This document shows positions 34,708-43,660 of a stretch of 64,000 bases of DNA, in pieces. Position numbers and translations under genes: made by a program. The stretch is taken from the NCBI GenBank assembly GCA_947565865.1, contig CANOHT010000009.1:1-64000 (forward strand), written 5' to 3'. Each line of letters opens with the position of its first letter. The stretch's first letter is position 1. The notes beneath the pieces were generated by a model that saw only the letters and a program-made list of their open reading frames with translations, searched no databases and had not been told where the DNA came from. Source of the DNA: an uncultured Clostridia bacterium. Its GTDB lineage: Bacteria; Bacillota; Clostridia; Christensenellales; Aristaeellaceae.

Positions 34708-34745
34708 AAGCACCCTGCCGCCGTCCGGCGGGTTCAAGGTGCTTT
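34708..34745 (-). terminator. Hairpin in the greA leader, also behind the GDPD gene
   Basis: Outer stem AAGCACC/GGTGCTT and inner CCGCC/GGCGG, followed on the minus strand by CTTTGAC. It could terminate the upstream GDPD transcript, but it also lies downstream of the greA promoter, within the greA 5' untranslated region. Confidence 0.65.
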
Positions 34746-34766
34746 TAAGCCTTCGCATACCGCGAT

Positions 34767-34795
34767 ATTATATCGTTTTTCCGCCGCCTTGTCAA
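34767..34795 (-). promoter_or_regulatory. Consensus promoter of greA-lysS
   Basis: On the minus strand perfect TTGACA and TATAAT are separated by 17 bp. The -35 box overlaps the stop codon of the upstream GDPD gene. The leader is about 90 nt. Confidence 0.85.
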
Positions 34796-35571
34796 CGCTT
34801 GGGCCGGAAGCCTTCAAAGATTTGAAGGGCGAAACGCTCCTGATGACGGCGGCGGTCTTCCGGGGAGCGGACGGTCCAGACGGCAAAGGGCGTTCCCAGC
34901 CGCCGAAGCAGGCGGAAGGCGGGGTTCAGGCGTCCCTCGGCGTCGCAGGCAATAAAGTCCGGTCGCCCCAGGACATTGTGCAACAGCGAGGACATGAAGA
35001 AGCCGCGCCATCGAAAGGGCCGTGCAGGACAGGCGACCAGCTGGCCCCGCAGAATGTCGGGCGCGTGCAGGCGGAACCAGAACAGCGCGCGGGGATCAAA
35101 GCTTTCCACGCACAGGGGGCCGGGGTAAGCGCGCAAAAGCGGCAGGACGCGTCGGCACAATTCGCTCAGGCCGGGGCCTGCCTTGAATTCCAGGATAACA
35201 GGCGTTTCGCCGCCGAGGGCCGCCAGGGCCTCCCGCAGCGTGGGGATGGCTTCCTTTGTGCCGGCCAGCCGCAGGAGGGCAAGCTCCGCCGCCGTCAGCT
35301 CATGGACGGAGCCCTCCTTGCCGCACATCCGCTGAAGACTTGCGTCGTGGAAGACCATCGCTTCGCCGTCAGCCGATAGCCGGATGTCCAACTCCACACC
35401 ATAGCCTGCCCGGGCGGCACGGCGGAAGGCGGACAGGCTGTTTTCCGGGGCTTCCTTGTCCCATAGCCCCCGATGGGCGTAGTCCAGCCCCAGGAAGAGC
35501 CGCATGTCCCGACGGGGCAGCCGGGGCAGGATCAGCCAAAGCCACAGGAGTACCAGCAGCGCCAGCGCCAT
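34792..35571 (-). CDS. Glycerophosphodiester phosphodiesterase
   Basis: 259 residues. A short N-terminal membrane helix (about 1-18) is followed by the GDPD barrel: YAHRGLWDKEAPENSLSAF carries the catalytic HRG and metal Glu, GVELDIRLSADGEAMVFHD the second metal pair and catalytic His. It splits glycerophosphodiesters to glycerol-3-phosphate and an alcohol. The ATG at 35571 has GGAGG 8 bp upstream; a GTG three codons earlier is possible. Confidence 0.92.
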   Translation of the reverse strand: MALALLVLLWLWLILPRLPRRDMRLFLGLDYAHRGLWDKEAPENSLSAFRRAARAGYGVELDIRLSADGEAMVFHDASLQRMCGKEGSVHELTAAELALLRLAGTKEAIPTLREALAALGGETPVILEFKAGPGLSELCRRVLPLLRAYPGPLCVESFDPRALFWFRLHAPDILRGQLVACPARPFRWRGFFMSSLLHNVLGRPDFIACDAEGRLNPAFRLLRRLGTPFAVWTVRSPEDRRRHQERFALQIFEGFRPKR

Positions 35572-35618
35572 GCTCTCCACCTCCCTGACCGCCCTTTTGC
35601 GCTCGGACGGCCGAGCCC

Positions 35619-35624
35619 ATTATA
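35619..35624 (-). promoter_or_regulatory. -10 box of the GDPD gene
   Basis: TATAAT on the minus strand, 48 bp before the start; only a weak -35 (TGGCGC) is visible 17 bp upstream. Confidence 0.4.
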
Positions 35625-35633
35625 GCAAAAGTT

Positions 35634-35662
35634 TTGCATTTGCGCCATGGCTGTGTTATACT
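35634..35662 (+). promoter_or_regulatory. Promoter of the asparaginase gene
   Basis: TTGCAT (35634-35639), 17 bp, TATACT (35657-35662), 35 bp before the start. Confidence 0.65.
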
Positions 35663-35697
35663 TTTGCCGCACTATCAAGGGGGAGGCCCTTTTGCCT

Positions 35698-36663
35698 ATG
35701 AAACGAATCGCGTTGCTTGCCACCGGCGGCACCATTGCTTGTCGGCAGACTTCCGAGGGACTGTCGCCCGCTCTCCATGCGGAGGAACTGATTCGCAGCG
35801 TGCCCTACCGCCGGGCGGAGATTGTCTGCCGGGACGTGTTTTCCATGGATTCCAGCAACATCCAGCCTGAGGAATGGTCGCTGCTGGCCCGGGCGGTGGA
35901 TGAAGCCATGCGCACCTGTGACGGTGTGGTGATCACCCACGGCACGGACACCATGGGCTACACAGCCGCCGCGCTGTCCTTCATGCTGCTGGGCCAGGAC
36001 AGGCCCGTCATTCTCACCGGGAGCCAGCTGCCCCTGGGAGCGCCGCTGTCCGACGCGGAAACCAACCTGTCCTGCGCTGTCGAGGCCGCTTGCCAGGGCG
36101 TCGCGGGTACCTATGTATGCTTCAACCGCAAGCTGATCCTGGGCGTTCGGGCGGTCAAGACCCGCACCATGTCCTTTGACGCCTTTGACAGCGTGAACAG
36201 CTCCCTGGCGGGCATGGTGGATTCCGAGGGCATCCACTTCCTGCGGCCCATGCGCACGGGGGAAGCCTACCGGCTTCGGCCTGAGGTGGACACCCGGGTT
36301 TTCCTGCTCAAGCTGGTGCCGGGAACCCAGCCGGATGTGCTGGACTTCGTGGCGCAGGCAGGCTACCGGGGGCTGGTCATCGAGGCCTTCGGGCTGGGCG
36401 GACTGCACTACATCCGCCGCAACCTGGTGGAAAAGCTCAGGCTTCTGCGCCGGAAGGGTGTGCGGGTGCTGGTGGTGACCCAGTGCATGTATGAGCGGGC
36501 GGATCTGTCCATCTATGAGGTGGGCTCCCAGCTGCTGCGCACGGATGTCATCAACGGCTTGGACATGACCACCGAGGCTGCCGTGACCAAGCTGATGTGG
36601 GCCCTGGCCCAGGAGGACACCGACGCGCTGCTGTCCCGAGACCTGTGCGGGGAAATGCGGTGA
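35698..36663 (+). CDS. ansA: Type I L-asparaginase
   Basis: 321 residues. Catalytic Thr12 lies in TGGTIA, and Thr83-Asp84 in THGTDTM; both signature motifs are intact. The absence of a signal peptide indicates the cytoplasmic enzyme. It hydrolyses L-asparagine to aspartate and ammonia. The ATG at 35698 follows GGGGGAGG by about 11 bp; the frame is open upstream through the promoter, which is not coding. No aspartase is adjacent. Confidence 0.92.
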   Translation: MKRIALLATGGTIACRQTSEGLSPALHAEELIRSVPYRRAEIVCRDVFSMDSSNIQPEEWSLLARAVDEAMRTCDGVVITHGTDTMGYTAAALSFMLLGQDRPVILTGSQLPLGAPLSDAETNLSCAVEAACQGVAGTYVCFNRKLILGVRAVKTRTMSFDAFDSVNSSLAGMVDSEGIHFLRPMRTGEAYRLRPEVDTRVFLLKLVPGTQPDVLDFVAQAGYRGLVIEAFGLGGLHYIRRNLVEKLRLLRRKGVRVLVVTQCMYERADLSIYEVGSQLLRTDVINGLDMTTEAAVTKLMWALAQEDTDALLSRDLCGEMR

Positions 36664-36841
36664 GTCGGCAACGTGCCATAGGCGCAATGGTCCGGGGTTT
36701 GCGCGCGCTCCCTGGCTGAGGCATAAACGCCTCTTCCGAACGTTTGCTTGTATTAAGGAAGCTTTTCCTCTTGAAAAGCGCAAGAACTGGCGCGCGTGTC
36801 GTCGGTTTCTAAAAGAAAATCGAGGGGCCTTGCCGGCAGTT
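36664..36841. other. Intergenic region with degenerate terminator-like element
   Basis: Contains GAAGCTTTTC and, at about 36785-36808, a degenerate relative of the CCGACGcgcatgtCGTCGG palindrome (left arm mutated to ACTGGCG). No gene. Confidence 0.4.
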
Positions 36842-36877
36842 AAAACGCCAAAGCGATCAAAACCGCTTTGGCGTTTT
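36842..36877. terminator. Bidirectional terminator between ansA and the isomerase-like gene
   Basis: Perfect 14-bp stem AAAACGCCAAAGCG/CGCTTTGGCGTTTT with an 8-nt loop; T-runs in both directions. It ends just before the minus-strand stop codon. Confidence 0.9.
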
Positions 36878-36884
36878 GGTGTTT

Positions 36885-37769
36885 TTACGCGTTCCCGGCC
36901 AGGGCCAGCAGATGCAGCCGGGCGGTCTCGGCGTTGGCGGGGTTGGTATTTTCGAGGGTCATGGGCAGGCTGCGCTCCTTGGCCAGGGCCAGCAGAGGCT
37001 GATAGTTCATCTGCCCAAGGCCGCAGGCGATGGACAGAAGTCCATCGAACATCAGCGTGTTGGCAACGTCCATCCTGGCCTGCTGGCAGGCGGGGCCATC
37101 GGGGATGAAGTCCTTCATGTGCAGCAGCTCGGCGTAGGGGCCCAGACGCCCCACGGCGTCCAGCACGACGCTTTCCGCCTGATGGACGTTATGCCAGTCC
37201 AGCAGGTTGACGCCGTCCAGGATGACCCGCAGCATGGGGGAATCGAAATGCTCGATGACCCGCTGGCACCGTTCAGGCGTACTGACGATGTGGCGGCAGA
37301 CCGGCTCAATGGCGAAGACCTGCCCGACCTCCTCCGCGAAGCGTACCACAGGGGCAGCGCGCTCCATGAACAGCGCGAGGGCTTCCTCTGTCCAGCAAGC
37401 TGGACTGGAGGCGTAGGCGACGTTGGGGGCGCCGGTCTCGGTGCCGACCAGCCGCGCGCCGATCATTTTGCCAAAGCGCAGATGGGCTTTGTAGATGTCC
37501 AGCGTCCGGGCATGGGCTTCCTCATCGGGGCTGCACAGGTTCAGGTAGCAGCCCAGCAGCACGCAGGTCATATCGTACTTGCGCAATAGCGCCTTTACTT
37601 CCGCCGCCAGCTCCTCGGTAAGCAGCGCGGGGGCGTCGGCCATCTTGAAGCCGGGTATGACCTTGCTCATGGCGATATGGCAGCAGGTGAAGCCCTGTTC
37701 CCTGGCGTTGCGCATTTTTTCTTCCAGAGTAGCCCCGGCGGCGTCATGCAGGCGAAGACCAATCTGCAT
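36885..37769 (-). CDS. Sugar phosphate isomerase/epimerase-like TIM barrel protein
   Basis: 294 residues of the xylose isomerase-like (AP endonuclease 2) superfamily. Metal-ligand positions are suggested by FAIEPVCRHIV (Glu), VILDGVNLLDWHN (Asp), LLHMKDF (His/Asp) and PMTLENTNP (Glu). Members act on sugars or inositols; the substrate cannot be named. It is a single-gene unit with AAGGAGG ahead of the ATG. Confidence 0.85.
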   Translation of the reverse strand: MQIGLRLHDAAGATLEEKMRNAREQGFTCCHIAMSKVIPGFKMADAPALLTEELAAEVKALLRKYDMTCVLLGCYLNLCSPDEEAHARTLDIYKAHLRFGKMIGARLVGTETGAPNVAYASSPACWTEEALALFMERAAPVVRFAEEVGQVFAIEPVCRHIVSTPERCQRVIEHFDSPMLRVILDGVNLLDWHNVHQAESVVLDAVGRLGPYAELLHMKDFIPDGPACQQARMDVANTLMFDGLLSIACGLGQMNYQPLLALAKERSLPMTLENTNPANAETARLHLLALAGNA

Positions 37770-37850
37770 CGAAAACGACCTCCTTTGTACATGTCAACTG
37801 CTGACAGTATACCGCAACTTTGGCCGTTTGACCAGAGAAAAAACCGTTCT

Positions 37851-38672
37851 TTATGCGTGTCGGGTCAAAAAGGCCTCCGCCTGGCTCATCTCCGCCAGCG
37901 CGGCGTCGCGGAAGGTGTCCAGCTGCAGCGCCTGGGATTCCGGCGGCAGGGCCAGGTAATCCCGCAGCAGGCACAGCAGGCTTTCCAGCTGCGCAACGGC
38001 CGCGTCGAAGTCCTTCTCCCAGGCAATGCGCCGCAGATCATGGCGCACCTGAAGCCGATCCAGTTCCCGCTGCAATTCCGCCGCTTCCCCCGCGCGGGCG
38101 GCCCGGCGCAGCAGCTCCTTCAGCCCTTCCAGCATGTGGGAGACGCAGGGCTCGGCCATCAGCTCAGTCGCGGCGGTGTCCTCAGGGTCGCAAAAGGCGA
38201 CATCCGCCCGATCCACTGGCGCGTCCTTGGGGTAGGGCTTGCCCTCGCGGCGCAGCTCTTCCCGGACGGCCTCAATCAATTCGGGCCGGTGCTTGAGCAG
38301 AGTGCGGTATTTGTTCTGATAGCGCAGCATCAGGCTGTGGTTGCCCCCCGCCATGCGCATCACGCAGGAACGGACGGACAGTCCCTGGCCCCGGGCCATC
38401 AGCACCTGACGCAGCAGCTCGTGGGTTTCCTCAGGCGTAAAAACCGCGAAGGGAGCGGCTTTCAGCTCGGCGGCCTCGGGGCGCTGGCGCAGGCAGGCAT
38501 AGTAATAGTTGCGAATGCTGTTGGGCTTGCGGCCAAGGTCGCCGGAGAGGTTCTCAAAAACACTGCGGAGCGGCTCGCCGGCGGCAGAGGCCTCCTTCAC
38601 AGCGGAGAACAGACGGTTGGTTTCCTCTTCCTGCCAGCCCGAACGGGTGCGTACCTTCACTTGACTTTCCAT
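37851..38672 (-). CDS. SANT/Myb-like DNA-binding protein, RsfA-like
   Basis: 273 residues. An N-terminal SANT/Myb-type fold (about 8-60: GWQEEETNRLFSAVKEA and GRKPNSIRNYYYACL) matches the prespore regulator RsfA family, here followed by a second helical region (about 75-130) and a coiled-coil C-terminus (about 180-225, rich in Leu/Arg/Glu). It may be a sporulation-linked or general transcription regulator. The start at 38672 is chosen for AAGGAG upstream, although spacing (12 bp) is long; thirteen more residues are open upstream. Confidence 0.7.
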   Translation of the reverse strand: MESQVKVRTRSGWQEEETNRLFSAVKEASAAGEPLRSVFENLSGDLGRKPNSIRNYYYACLRQRPEAAELKAAPFAVFTPEETHELLRQVLMARGQGLSVRSCVMRMAGGNHSLMLRYQNKYRTLLKHRPELIEAVREELRREGKPYPKDAPVDRADVAFCDPEDTAATELMAEPCVSHMLEGLKELLRRAARAGEAAELQRELDRLQVRHDLRRIAWEKDFDAAVAQLESLLCLLRDYLALPPESQALQLDTFRDAALAEMSQAEAFLTRHA

Positions 38673-38711
38673 GATGATGTCATTCTCCTTCCCATGTGGT
38701 GTATCAACCAT

Positions 38712-39050
38712 CCTGCCCCAGTGGAAATAAAACTATACCAGACCATAGGCAAAGCATAGGGAAACAGCTGTGTTAATAGCTGTCTGAGCGGCTGAAACGC
38801 AGCGACCGGCTTACCGGCTGAACGCGCGTTTCCCGTAACCAAATGCAATGCGCGGAGGAAAACACTGCTTGTCAGCAAACGCCAGGATAGCGCCGGAGGA
38901 ACTCGGCCTCTTTGGTGACAGGCGCTTCTTCGCGGGAACAAAACGGGGCGCGGCGCCTGCGCTTGGGCGAAGAGAAGCTTCCTGACGGGGCTTTGGGCCG
39001 GAGGCCGGGGGAATCGGGGAGATTCCGCGCGCTCCAAGGGCGGTTTGGCC
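38712..39050. other. Intergenic region without recognised gene
   Basis: About 340 bp. I see only short inverted repeats (AACAGCTGTGTTAATAGCTGT near 38763, with imperfect arms) and no open frame with family resemblance. Confidence 0.4.
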
Positions 39051-39065
39051 GGAGGAGCGTCCTCC
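39051..39065 (-). terminator. Short hairpin after the solute-binding-like gene
   Basis: GGAGGA/TCCTCC with a 3-nt loop directly after the stop; no T-run, so a weak candidate. Confidence 0.35.
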
Positions 39066-40175
39066 TTACAGCAGGGGCAAAAGCGCGTTGCCCAGGCCGG
39101 TCTGTCCCTGGTAGACCTGCCAGGCGGCGTCGGCGATGGTCTGCGGGGTGAGGTAAGCGTTGACGGCGGTCAGGGCGCGGGCCGCTGCGGTTTCCACTTC
39201 GCCCTCAACGCCCGCGTAATACAGCCGCATATCCTCCCGAACCGTGTGCAGGCCCTGGCTGGACAGCGCCTGCTGACTATCCGTCGCGGTGAGAAAAGCC
39301 AGCAGCGCGGCGGCCTGATCGCTGCCGCCCTTGACCACGCTTCCCAGCCACACCAGGTCGGTGATGACCTCGCCCGGCGCCATGGTGCGGAAGGCAGAGG
39401 CTTTTCCGGCGGCCACCAGCGCGTTCTGCGCGGTGATTTGTCCCGTGGTCAGCAGGCAGGTGGGGCATTGGCGAGCCTGGAAGCGCCGATAGACCTCCGC
39501 GGCGGTGAGGGTGGAGAGCTGGTCGGGGAGGGGCGGGCGCTGCTCCTGAGGCAGCAGGCAGCTCAGAGAGAACAGCCCGCAGCCGGGCGCGGCCAGCAGG
39601 GGCGTCTCCGCCTTCAGCGCGGCGTCAAGGGGATAGGGGGCGGGCGTGGTGTCAAGGGCGGGCGATGTTGCGGCGGGCCGTCCCAGGAGCGTGGTAGGGG
39701 CGGGCGTGGCGGCTTCATGGGGCTCGATGGCGCTGTCAATGGCCAGCACATAAGCGCCGTAGCACAGGGGAAGACCAAACTGCTCGCCCTTCCAGCGGCC
39801 GCAGCGCAGGAGCGGCTCCCTGACGCCGGATATATTGCCAATGGGCATCAGCAGCTTTTCCGGGTCGGTCAGGGCGCCCGGGGTATAGAGCACCACGTCG
39901 GGCAGCACGGCGTCTTCCTCGTACAGGGCGTCGGGCGTTACGGTACGCAGATAGGTCATCACGCCGGGATTGGCCTTTTCAAAAGCCCGCAGCCTTGCCT
40001 TCAGCCAGCTTTCGCCGCCGCCCACCGAGGACACTGACCATATGCGAAGCAGCGTGCGATCATTGCCCCTGCCGGACAGCGCCGAGGGAGACTGGGTATG
40101 CACCCTGGGCAGCAGCCACAGCGTCAATGCGGTGAGGGCGAGGGCGGCGAGGCAGATAGCTCGGCGGCGGGTCAT
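39066..40175 (-). CDS. Secreted or membrane-anchored solute-binding-like protein
   Basis: 369 residues. An N-terminal hydrophobic segment (about 7-26) follows MTRRRA and is more like an uncleaved anchor than a lipoprotein signal (no Cys). The body starts LLRIWSVSSVGGGESWLKARLRAFEKANPG, in two parts, a typical beginning for family 1 solute-binding proteins, with PDVVLYTPGAL and MAPGEVITDLVWLGSV later. The middle carries a Thr/Pro/Ala-rich insert. No permease adjoins it. Substrate unknown. AAGGAGG precedes the ATG at 40175. Confidence 0.7.
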   Translation of the reverse strand: MTRRRAICLAALALTALTLWLLPRVHTQSPSALSGRGNDRTLLRIWSVSSVGGGESWLKARLRAFEKANPGVMTYLRTVTPDALYEEDAVLPDVVLYTPGALTDPEKLLMPIGNISGVREPLLRCGRWKGEQFGLPLCYGAYVLAIDSAIEPHEAATPAPTTLLGRPAATSPALDTTPAPYPLDAALKAETPLLAAPGCGLFSLSCLLPQEQRPPLPDQLSTLTAAEVYRRFQARQCPTCLLTTGQITAQNALVAAGKASAFRTMAPGEVITDLVWLGSVVKGGSDQAAALLAFLTATDSQQALSSQGLHTVREDMRLYYAGVEGEVETAAARALTAVNAYLTPQTIADAAWQVYQGQTGLGNALLPLL

Positions 40176-40330
40176 AACGGAACCTCCTTGATGGAACATG
40201 GTGAATATGTATGCGGCGCTGAAGCGAAATAGGCGTCAGAGAACCACATTTTTCCGCCCTTCGCGCGCAGCGCTGATGGCGGAGGCCAGGCGGATTCAGC
40301 GCGCGGGGATGATATGCTGCCAGTTGCCCC

Positions 40331-40359
40331 TTGCCAAAAAGGATAATTCATCCTATAAT
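40331..40359 (+). promoter_or_regulatory. Promoter of the phosphohexomutase gene
   Basis: TTGCCA (40331-40336), 17 bp, TATAAT (40354-40359), 50 bp before the start. Confidence 0.8.
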
Positions 40360-40409
40360 AGAAGCAATGGTGATTCCTTTGTATTCATTCATAAAGGAGG
40401 ATGACATCC

Positions 40410-42128
40410 ATGGATGTGCGCTCATCTTATGAGCAGTGGCTCAGGGATTTTGCCAATGATGAAGATACGGTCAGGGACTTGCTGGCCATTGGAGATGATG
40501 ATCGGGAGATTGAGGATCGCTTCTATACGGAGCTGTCCTTCGGCACCGCCGGGATGCGCGGCGTGCTGGGCGCGGGCATGAACCGCATGAACCGCTACAA
40601 TGTCCGCCGGGCGACCAAGGGCCTGGCGAAATACCTCATGGAAAAGCCTGAGGAGGCACGGCGGGGCGTGGTTATCGCCTATGACAGCCGTCGCTGCTCG
40701 GCGGAGTTTGCCCGGGAGACGGCGCTGGTTTTGTGTCGGGAGGGCGTGCCGGCCTACCTGTTCGACGATCTGCGCCCCGTGCCGATTTTGTCCTACGCGG
40801 TGCGGCATCTGCATGCCATCGCGGGCATCGTCATCACGGCCAGCCACAATCCGCCCCAGTATAACGGCTATAAGGTCTACGGCGAGGACGGCGCTCAGGT
40901 GGGGCCGGAGGCGGCGGAGGGCATTACCCGGATCATCCGCGCCACGGCCTACACCGACTGCGCCCTGATGGATGAGGCGGAGGCCAGAGCCAAGGGGCTG
41001 CTGCGCATCATCGGCAACAAGGAAGTGGACGACGATTATATCGCGGATATCAAGACCCTGTGTATCCAGCCTGAACTGCTGGATCGAGAGGGCGGCAAGC
41101 TCAGAATTGTTTATACGCCCATCCATGGCTCCGGCAACGTACCCGTGCGCCGGATCCTCAAGGAGGTCGGTATCAGCAATGTATCCGTGGTGAAGGAGCA
41201 GGAGCCGCCCGACCCGAATTTCTCCACCGTCAAGGTGCCTAACCCTGAAGACCCCGGCGCTTTCACCCTGGCCTTCAGGCTGGCGGATGAGGTGGGCGCC
41301 GACGTGATTTTCGCCACCGACCCGGACTGTGACCGCCTGGGCGTGGCTGTGCGCAAAAAGGACGGTCAGTGGCAGCTGCTCACCGGCAACCAGATCGGCT
41401 GCGTGCTGCTGTATTACATTCTTTCTACCAAGCACAAGCAGGGCAAATTGCCCGAGAACGGCGCGGCGGTGAAGTCCATCGTCTCCACCTCCCTGTCCAA
41501 CCGCATCTGTGAGAGCTTCGGCGTGGATATGTTTGAGACCCTCACGGGCTTCAAGTTCATTGGTGAAAAGATCCAGCAGTTCCAGGACACGGGCAGCCAC
41601 ACCTTCCTTTTCGGCTTTGAGGAAAGCTACGGCTTCCTGTCCTCCACCTTCGTGCGGGACAAGGACGGCGTGAATGCGTCCCTGCTGATTTCAGAGGTGG
41701 CCTGTGCCTGCCAGGCGGAGGGCATCACCCTGTATGACAAGGTGCAGGAGATTTTCGAGCGCTACGGTTATTTTGTGGAAAAGGTGGTCTCCAAGACGCT
41801 GCCCGGCAAGGACGGCCTGACCCGGATGAAGGAGATCATGAAGGAGCTGCGGGCCAATCCGCCCAAGGATATCGCCGGCATGAAGGTGACGGCGGTGCGG
41901 GACTATCTGGCTGGTATTCGCACCTGCGGCGGCCAGGCGGAACCCACGGGCCTTCCCACCTCCGACGTGCTGTATTTCGAACTGGAGAGGGGCAACTGGG
42001 TCTGTGTGCGGCCCTCCGGCACGGAGCCGAAGATTAAGCTGTACGTCAATTCCAACGCGGCCAGTCAGGAGGAGGCCGAGGCCGTCAACGCCCGGCTCCG
42101 GGAGGCCAGCGAAAAGCTGATGGATTGA
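40410..42128 (+). CDS. Phosphoglucomutase/phosphomannomutase
   Basis: 572 residues of the alpha-D-phosphohexomutase family, the long PgcA-type. The phosphoserine loop is TASHNPPQYNGYKVY, the Mg loop ATDPDCDRLG, the sugar loop GFEESYGFL and the phosphate loop RPSGTEPKIKLY. It interconverts glucose-1-phosphate and glucose-6-phosphate, and possibly mannose phosphates, linking galactokinase-derived sugar to glycolysis. The ATG at 40410 sits 8 bp behind AAAGGAGG; an ATG at 40401 overlaps the ribosome site. Confidence 0.94.
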   Translation: MDVRSSYEQWLRDFANDEDTVRDLLAIGDDDREIEDRFYTELSFGTAGMRGVLGAGMNRMNRYNVRRATKGLAKYLMEKPEEARRGVVIAYDSRRCSAEFARETALVLCREGVPAYLFDDLRPVPILSYAVRHLHAIAGIVITASHNPPQYNGYKVYGEDGAQVGPEAAEGITRIIRATAYTDCALMDEAEARAKGLLRIIGNKEVDDDYIADIKTLCIQPELLDREGGKLRIVYTPIHGSGNVPVRRILKEVGISNVSVVKEQEPPDPNFSTVKVPNPEDPGAFTLAFRLADEVGADVIFATDPDCDRLGVAVRKKDGQWQLLTGNQIGCVLLYYILSTKHKQGKLPENGAAVKSIVSTSLSNRICESFGVDMFETLTGFKFIGEKIQQFQDTGSHTFLFGFEESYGFLSSTFVRDKDGVNASLLISEVACACQAEGITLYDKVQEIFERYGYFVEKVVSKTLPGKDGLTRMKEIMKELRANPPKDIAGMKVTAVRDYLAGIRTCGGQAEPTGLPTSDVLYFELERGNWVCVRPSGTEPKIKLYVNSNAASQEEAEAVNARLREASEKLMD

Positions 42129-42228
42129 TACAATACCAACCTGCGCGACGGCGCGTCTGGATCAGGCACGGCGGTGATGCCGCTGTGCCTGCCTTCATGT
42201 CTTCGCGAAAGAAAAGGGGTTACCGACA

Positions 42229-43656
42229 ATGCGGAAATGGATCGCGCTGATGCTGGCGCTCTGCCTGGCGCTGACATGCCTGCCGGCGCTGGCGCTCACC
42301 CGGGAGGAGCTGGAGGCGGACGCCCGGGTGAAGGTGGAGGCCGGCATTGCGCTGATGGCGAAGGAGCAGTCCGGGTGGGCGAAGGTCATGATGGAGCATA
42401 CGCAGGTGACCAGCGTCGCCAAAGAGGGCGCCTATGTGGTGGTGAAGGTAGCTTTTCCCGCGATGAAGGCGGGGGTAAGCGCCGGCGACAGGCATAACGG
42501 CGATGCGCCGGGCTATCTTCAGCGCGCCGTCGCGCCCGCGCTTTCCCTGACGGAAACAGCGGCGTATACCATCCGGGTGAGCATCAAGGGCAAGAACGAC
42601 AATCTGACGCTGAACTGGAGCGATACGCGCTCCCTGCAGGGCTATCGGAAGAAGATCGGCGCGCAGGCGTCTTCCGCCGCTAAAACCTTCGAGACCGCGA
42701 GGGTGAGGAGCGCCGTGAGCGATTACCTGTTGCCCAAGGCGGCGGCGTATCCCAAGCAGCGCCCGGAGACGGCCCCCGCATGGTCGGGCCTGCCTGAATA
42801 CTGCGCGCAGGCGGCCCCGTCGCTGGGGCTTACCGCGGAGCAGGCGGAGGGCCGACTTCCGGCGATGCTGATGCTGCTGGACATCACCCAGATCAGCGCG
42901 AAGGAATCCCTGGCGGCCGTGACGCTGACGCTGCGGGCAAGGAACTGGCAGGGGATGCTGGAAACGGCGGAAGCCCAGGCCCGGCAGGCCATGGACGCCA
43001 TGATGGGCGTGCCGGATATGACCCGGGAAGAGATCGAGGGCATTCTGACGGCGCAGCTTCCGGCCGCTTGCTTCGACGCTTATTACGGAACGCAGCGGCG
43101 GCACATGACCGAAACAAAGGTGACGGTGGATTTGCTCTCATCGGTCAGCGAGGGCGTAGGCAGCGCCAAGGAACTGATGGACGAGCTGGCGGCATACTCC
43201 GCCCAGGTGGACGCCCATGTGGACAGCCTGATGGCTTATGCCGCCACACTGGATGATTATCCCACCGTGGAGCTGATGGATACGTCCATCCTGGAGGGTT
43301 CCGGCCAGGAGGGCGGCGCCCAGGTTTTTGTGGACACGGGTAAGAGCGACAACCATGGGTACGTTTGCGTCCGCCAGCAGGGCTGCGTGGTGGCGAAGGG
43401 ATTCATTCACGCAGGCGTCCGCCTGTGGCTTCCGCTGGCTCCCGGCCTTTACGAGGTCTACTGCTCCTACGGTCCGACCTGGTACGGGGAGCGCTACATC
43501 TTTGGCAAGGAGGCGTTCTGCGGGATGCTGATGCTGGAGGTGCCCAAGGACGGCAATCTGCGCTTGTCCCTTCAGGACGGCGGCGAGGGACAGGCGGTCG
43601 CTCCGCTGCCCTACGAAGCGTTCTGCAGCGCAATCAATATGGATGGAGAGGAATGA
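42229..43656 (+). CDS. Secreted protein of unknown function
   Basis: 475 residues. A clear signal peptide (about 1-23, CLPALA-LT) is followed by a mostly alpha-helical, Ala-rich body (about 24-330) and a C-terminal beta-rich domain (about 345-460) with DNHGYVCVRQQGCVVAKGFIH, split here, which looks like a lectin- or sandwich-type fold. I recognise no family. It lies 100 bp after the phosphohexomutase gene and 4 bp before the M42 peptidase gene, so it may share an operon with the latter. Confidence 0.75.
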   Translation: MRKWIALMLALCLALTCLPALALTREELEADARVKVEAGIALMAKEQSGWAKVMMEHTQVTSVAKEGAYVVVKVAFPAMKAGVSAGDRHNGDAPGYLQRAVAPALSLTETAAYTIRVSIKGKNDNLTLNWSDTRSLQGYRKKIGAQASSAAKTFETARVRSAVSDYLLPKAAAYPKQRPETAPAWSGLPEYCAQAAPSLGLTAEQAEGRLPAMLMLLDITQISAKESLAAVTLTLRARNWQGMLETAEAQARQAMDAMMGVPDMTREEIEGILTAQLPAACFDAYYGTQRRHMTETKVTVDLLSSVSEGVGSAKELMDELAAYSAQVDAHVDSLMAYAATLDDYPTVELMDTSILEGSGQEGGAQVFVDTGKSDNHGYVCVRQQGCVVAKGFIHAGVRLWLPLAPGLYEVYCSYGPTWYGERYIFGKEAFCGMLMLEVPKDGNLRLSLQDGGEGQAVAPLPYEAFCSAINMDGEE

Positions 43657-43660
43657 TACC

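Noticed and set aside
40198..40404. A 68-codon frame before the phosphohexomutase gene
   Set aside because: It overlaps the consensus promoter and ribosome site of the next gene and has no ribosome site of its own.
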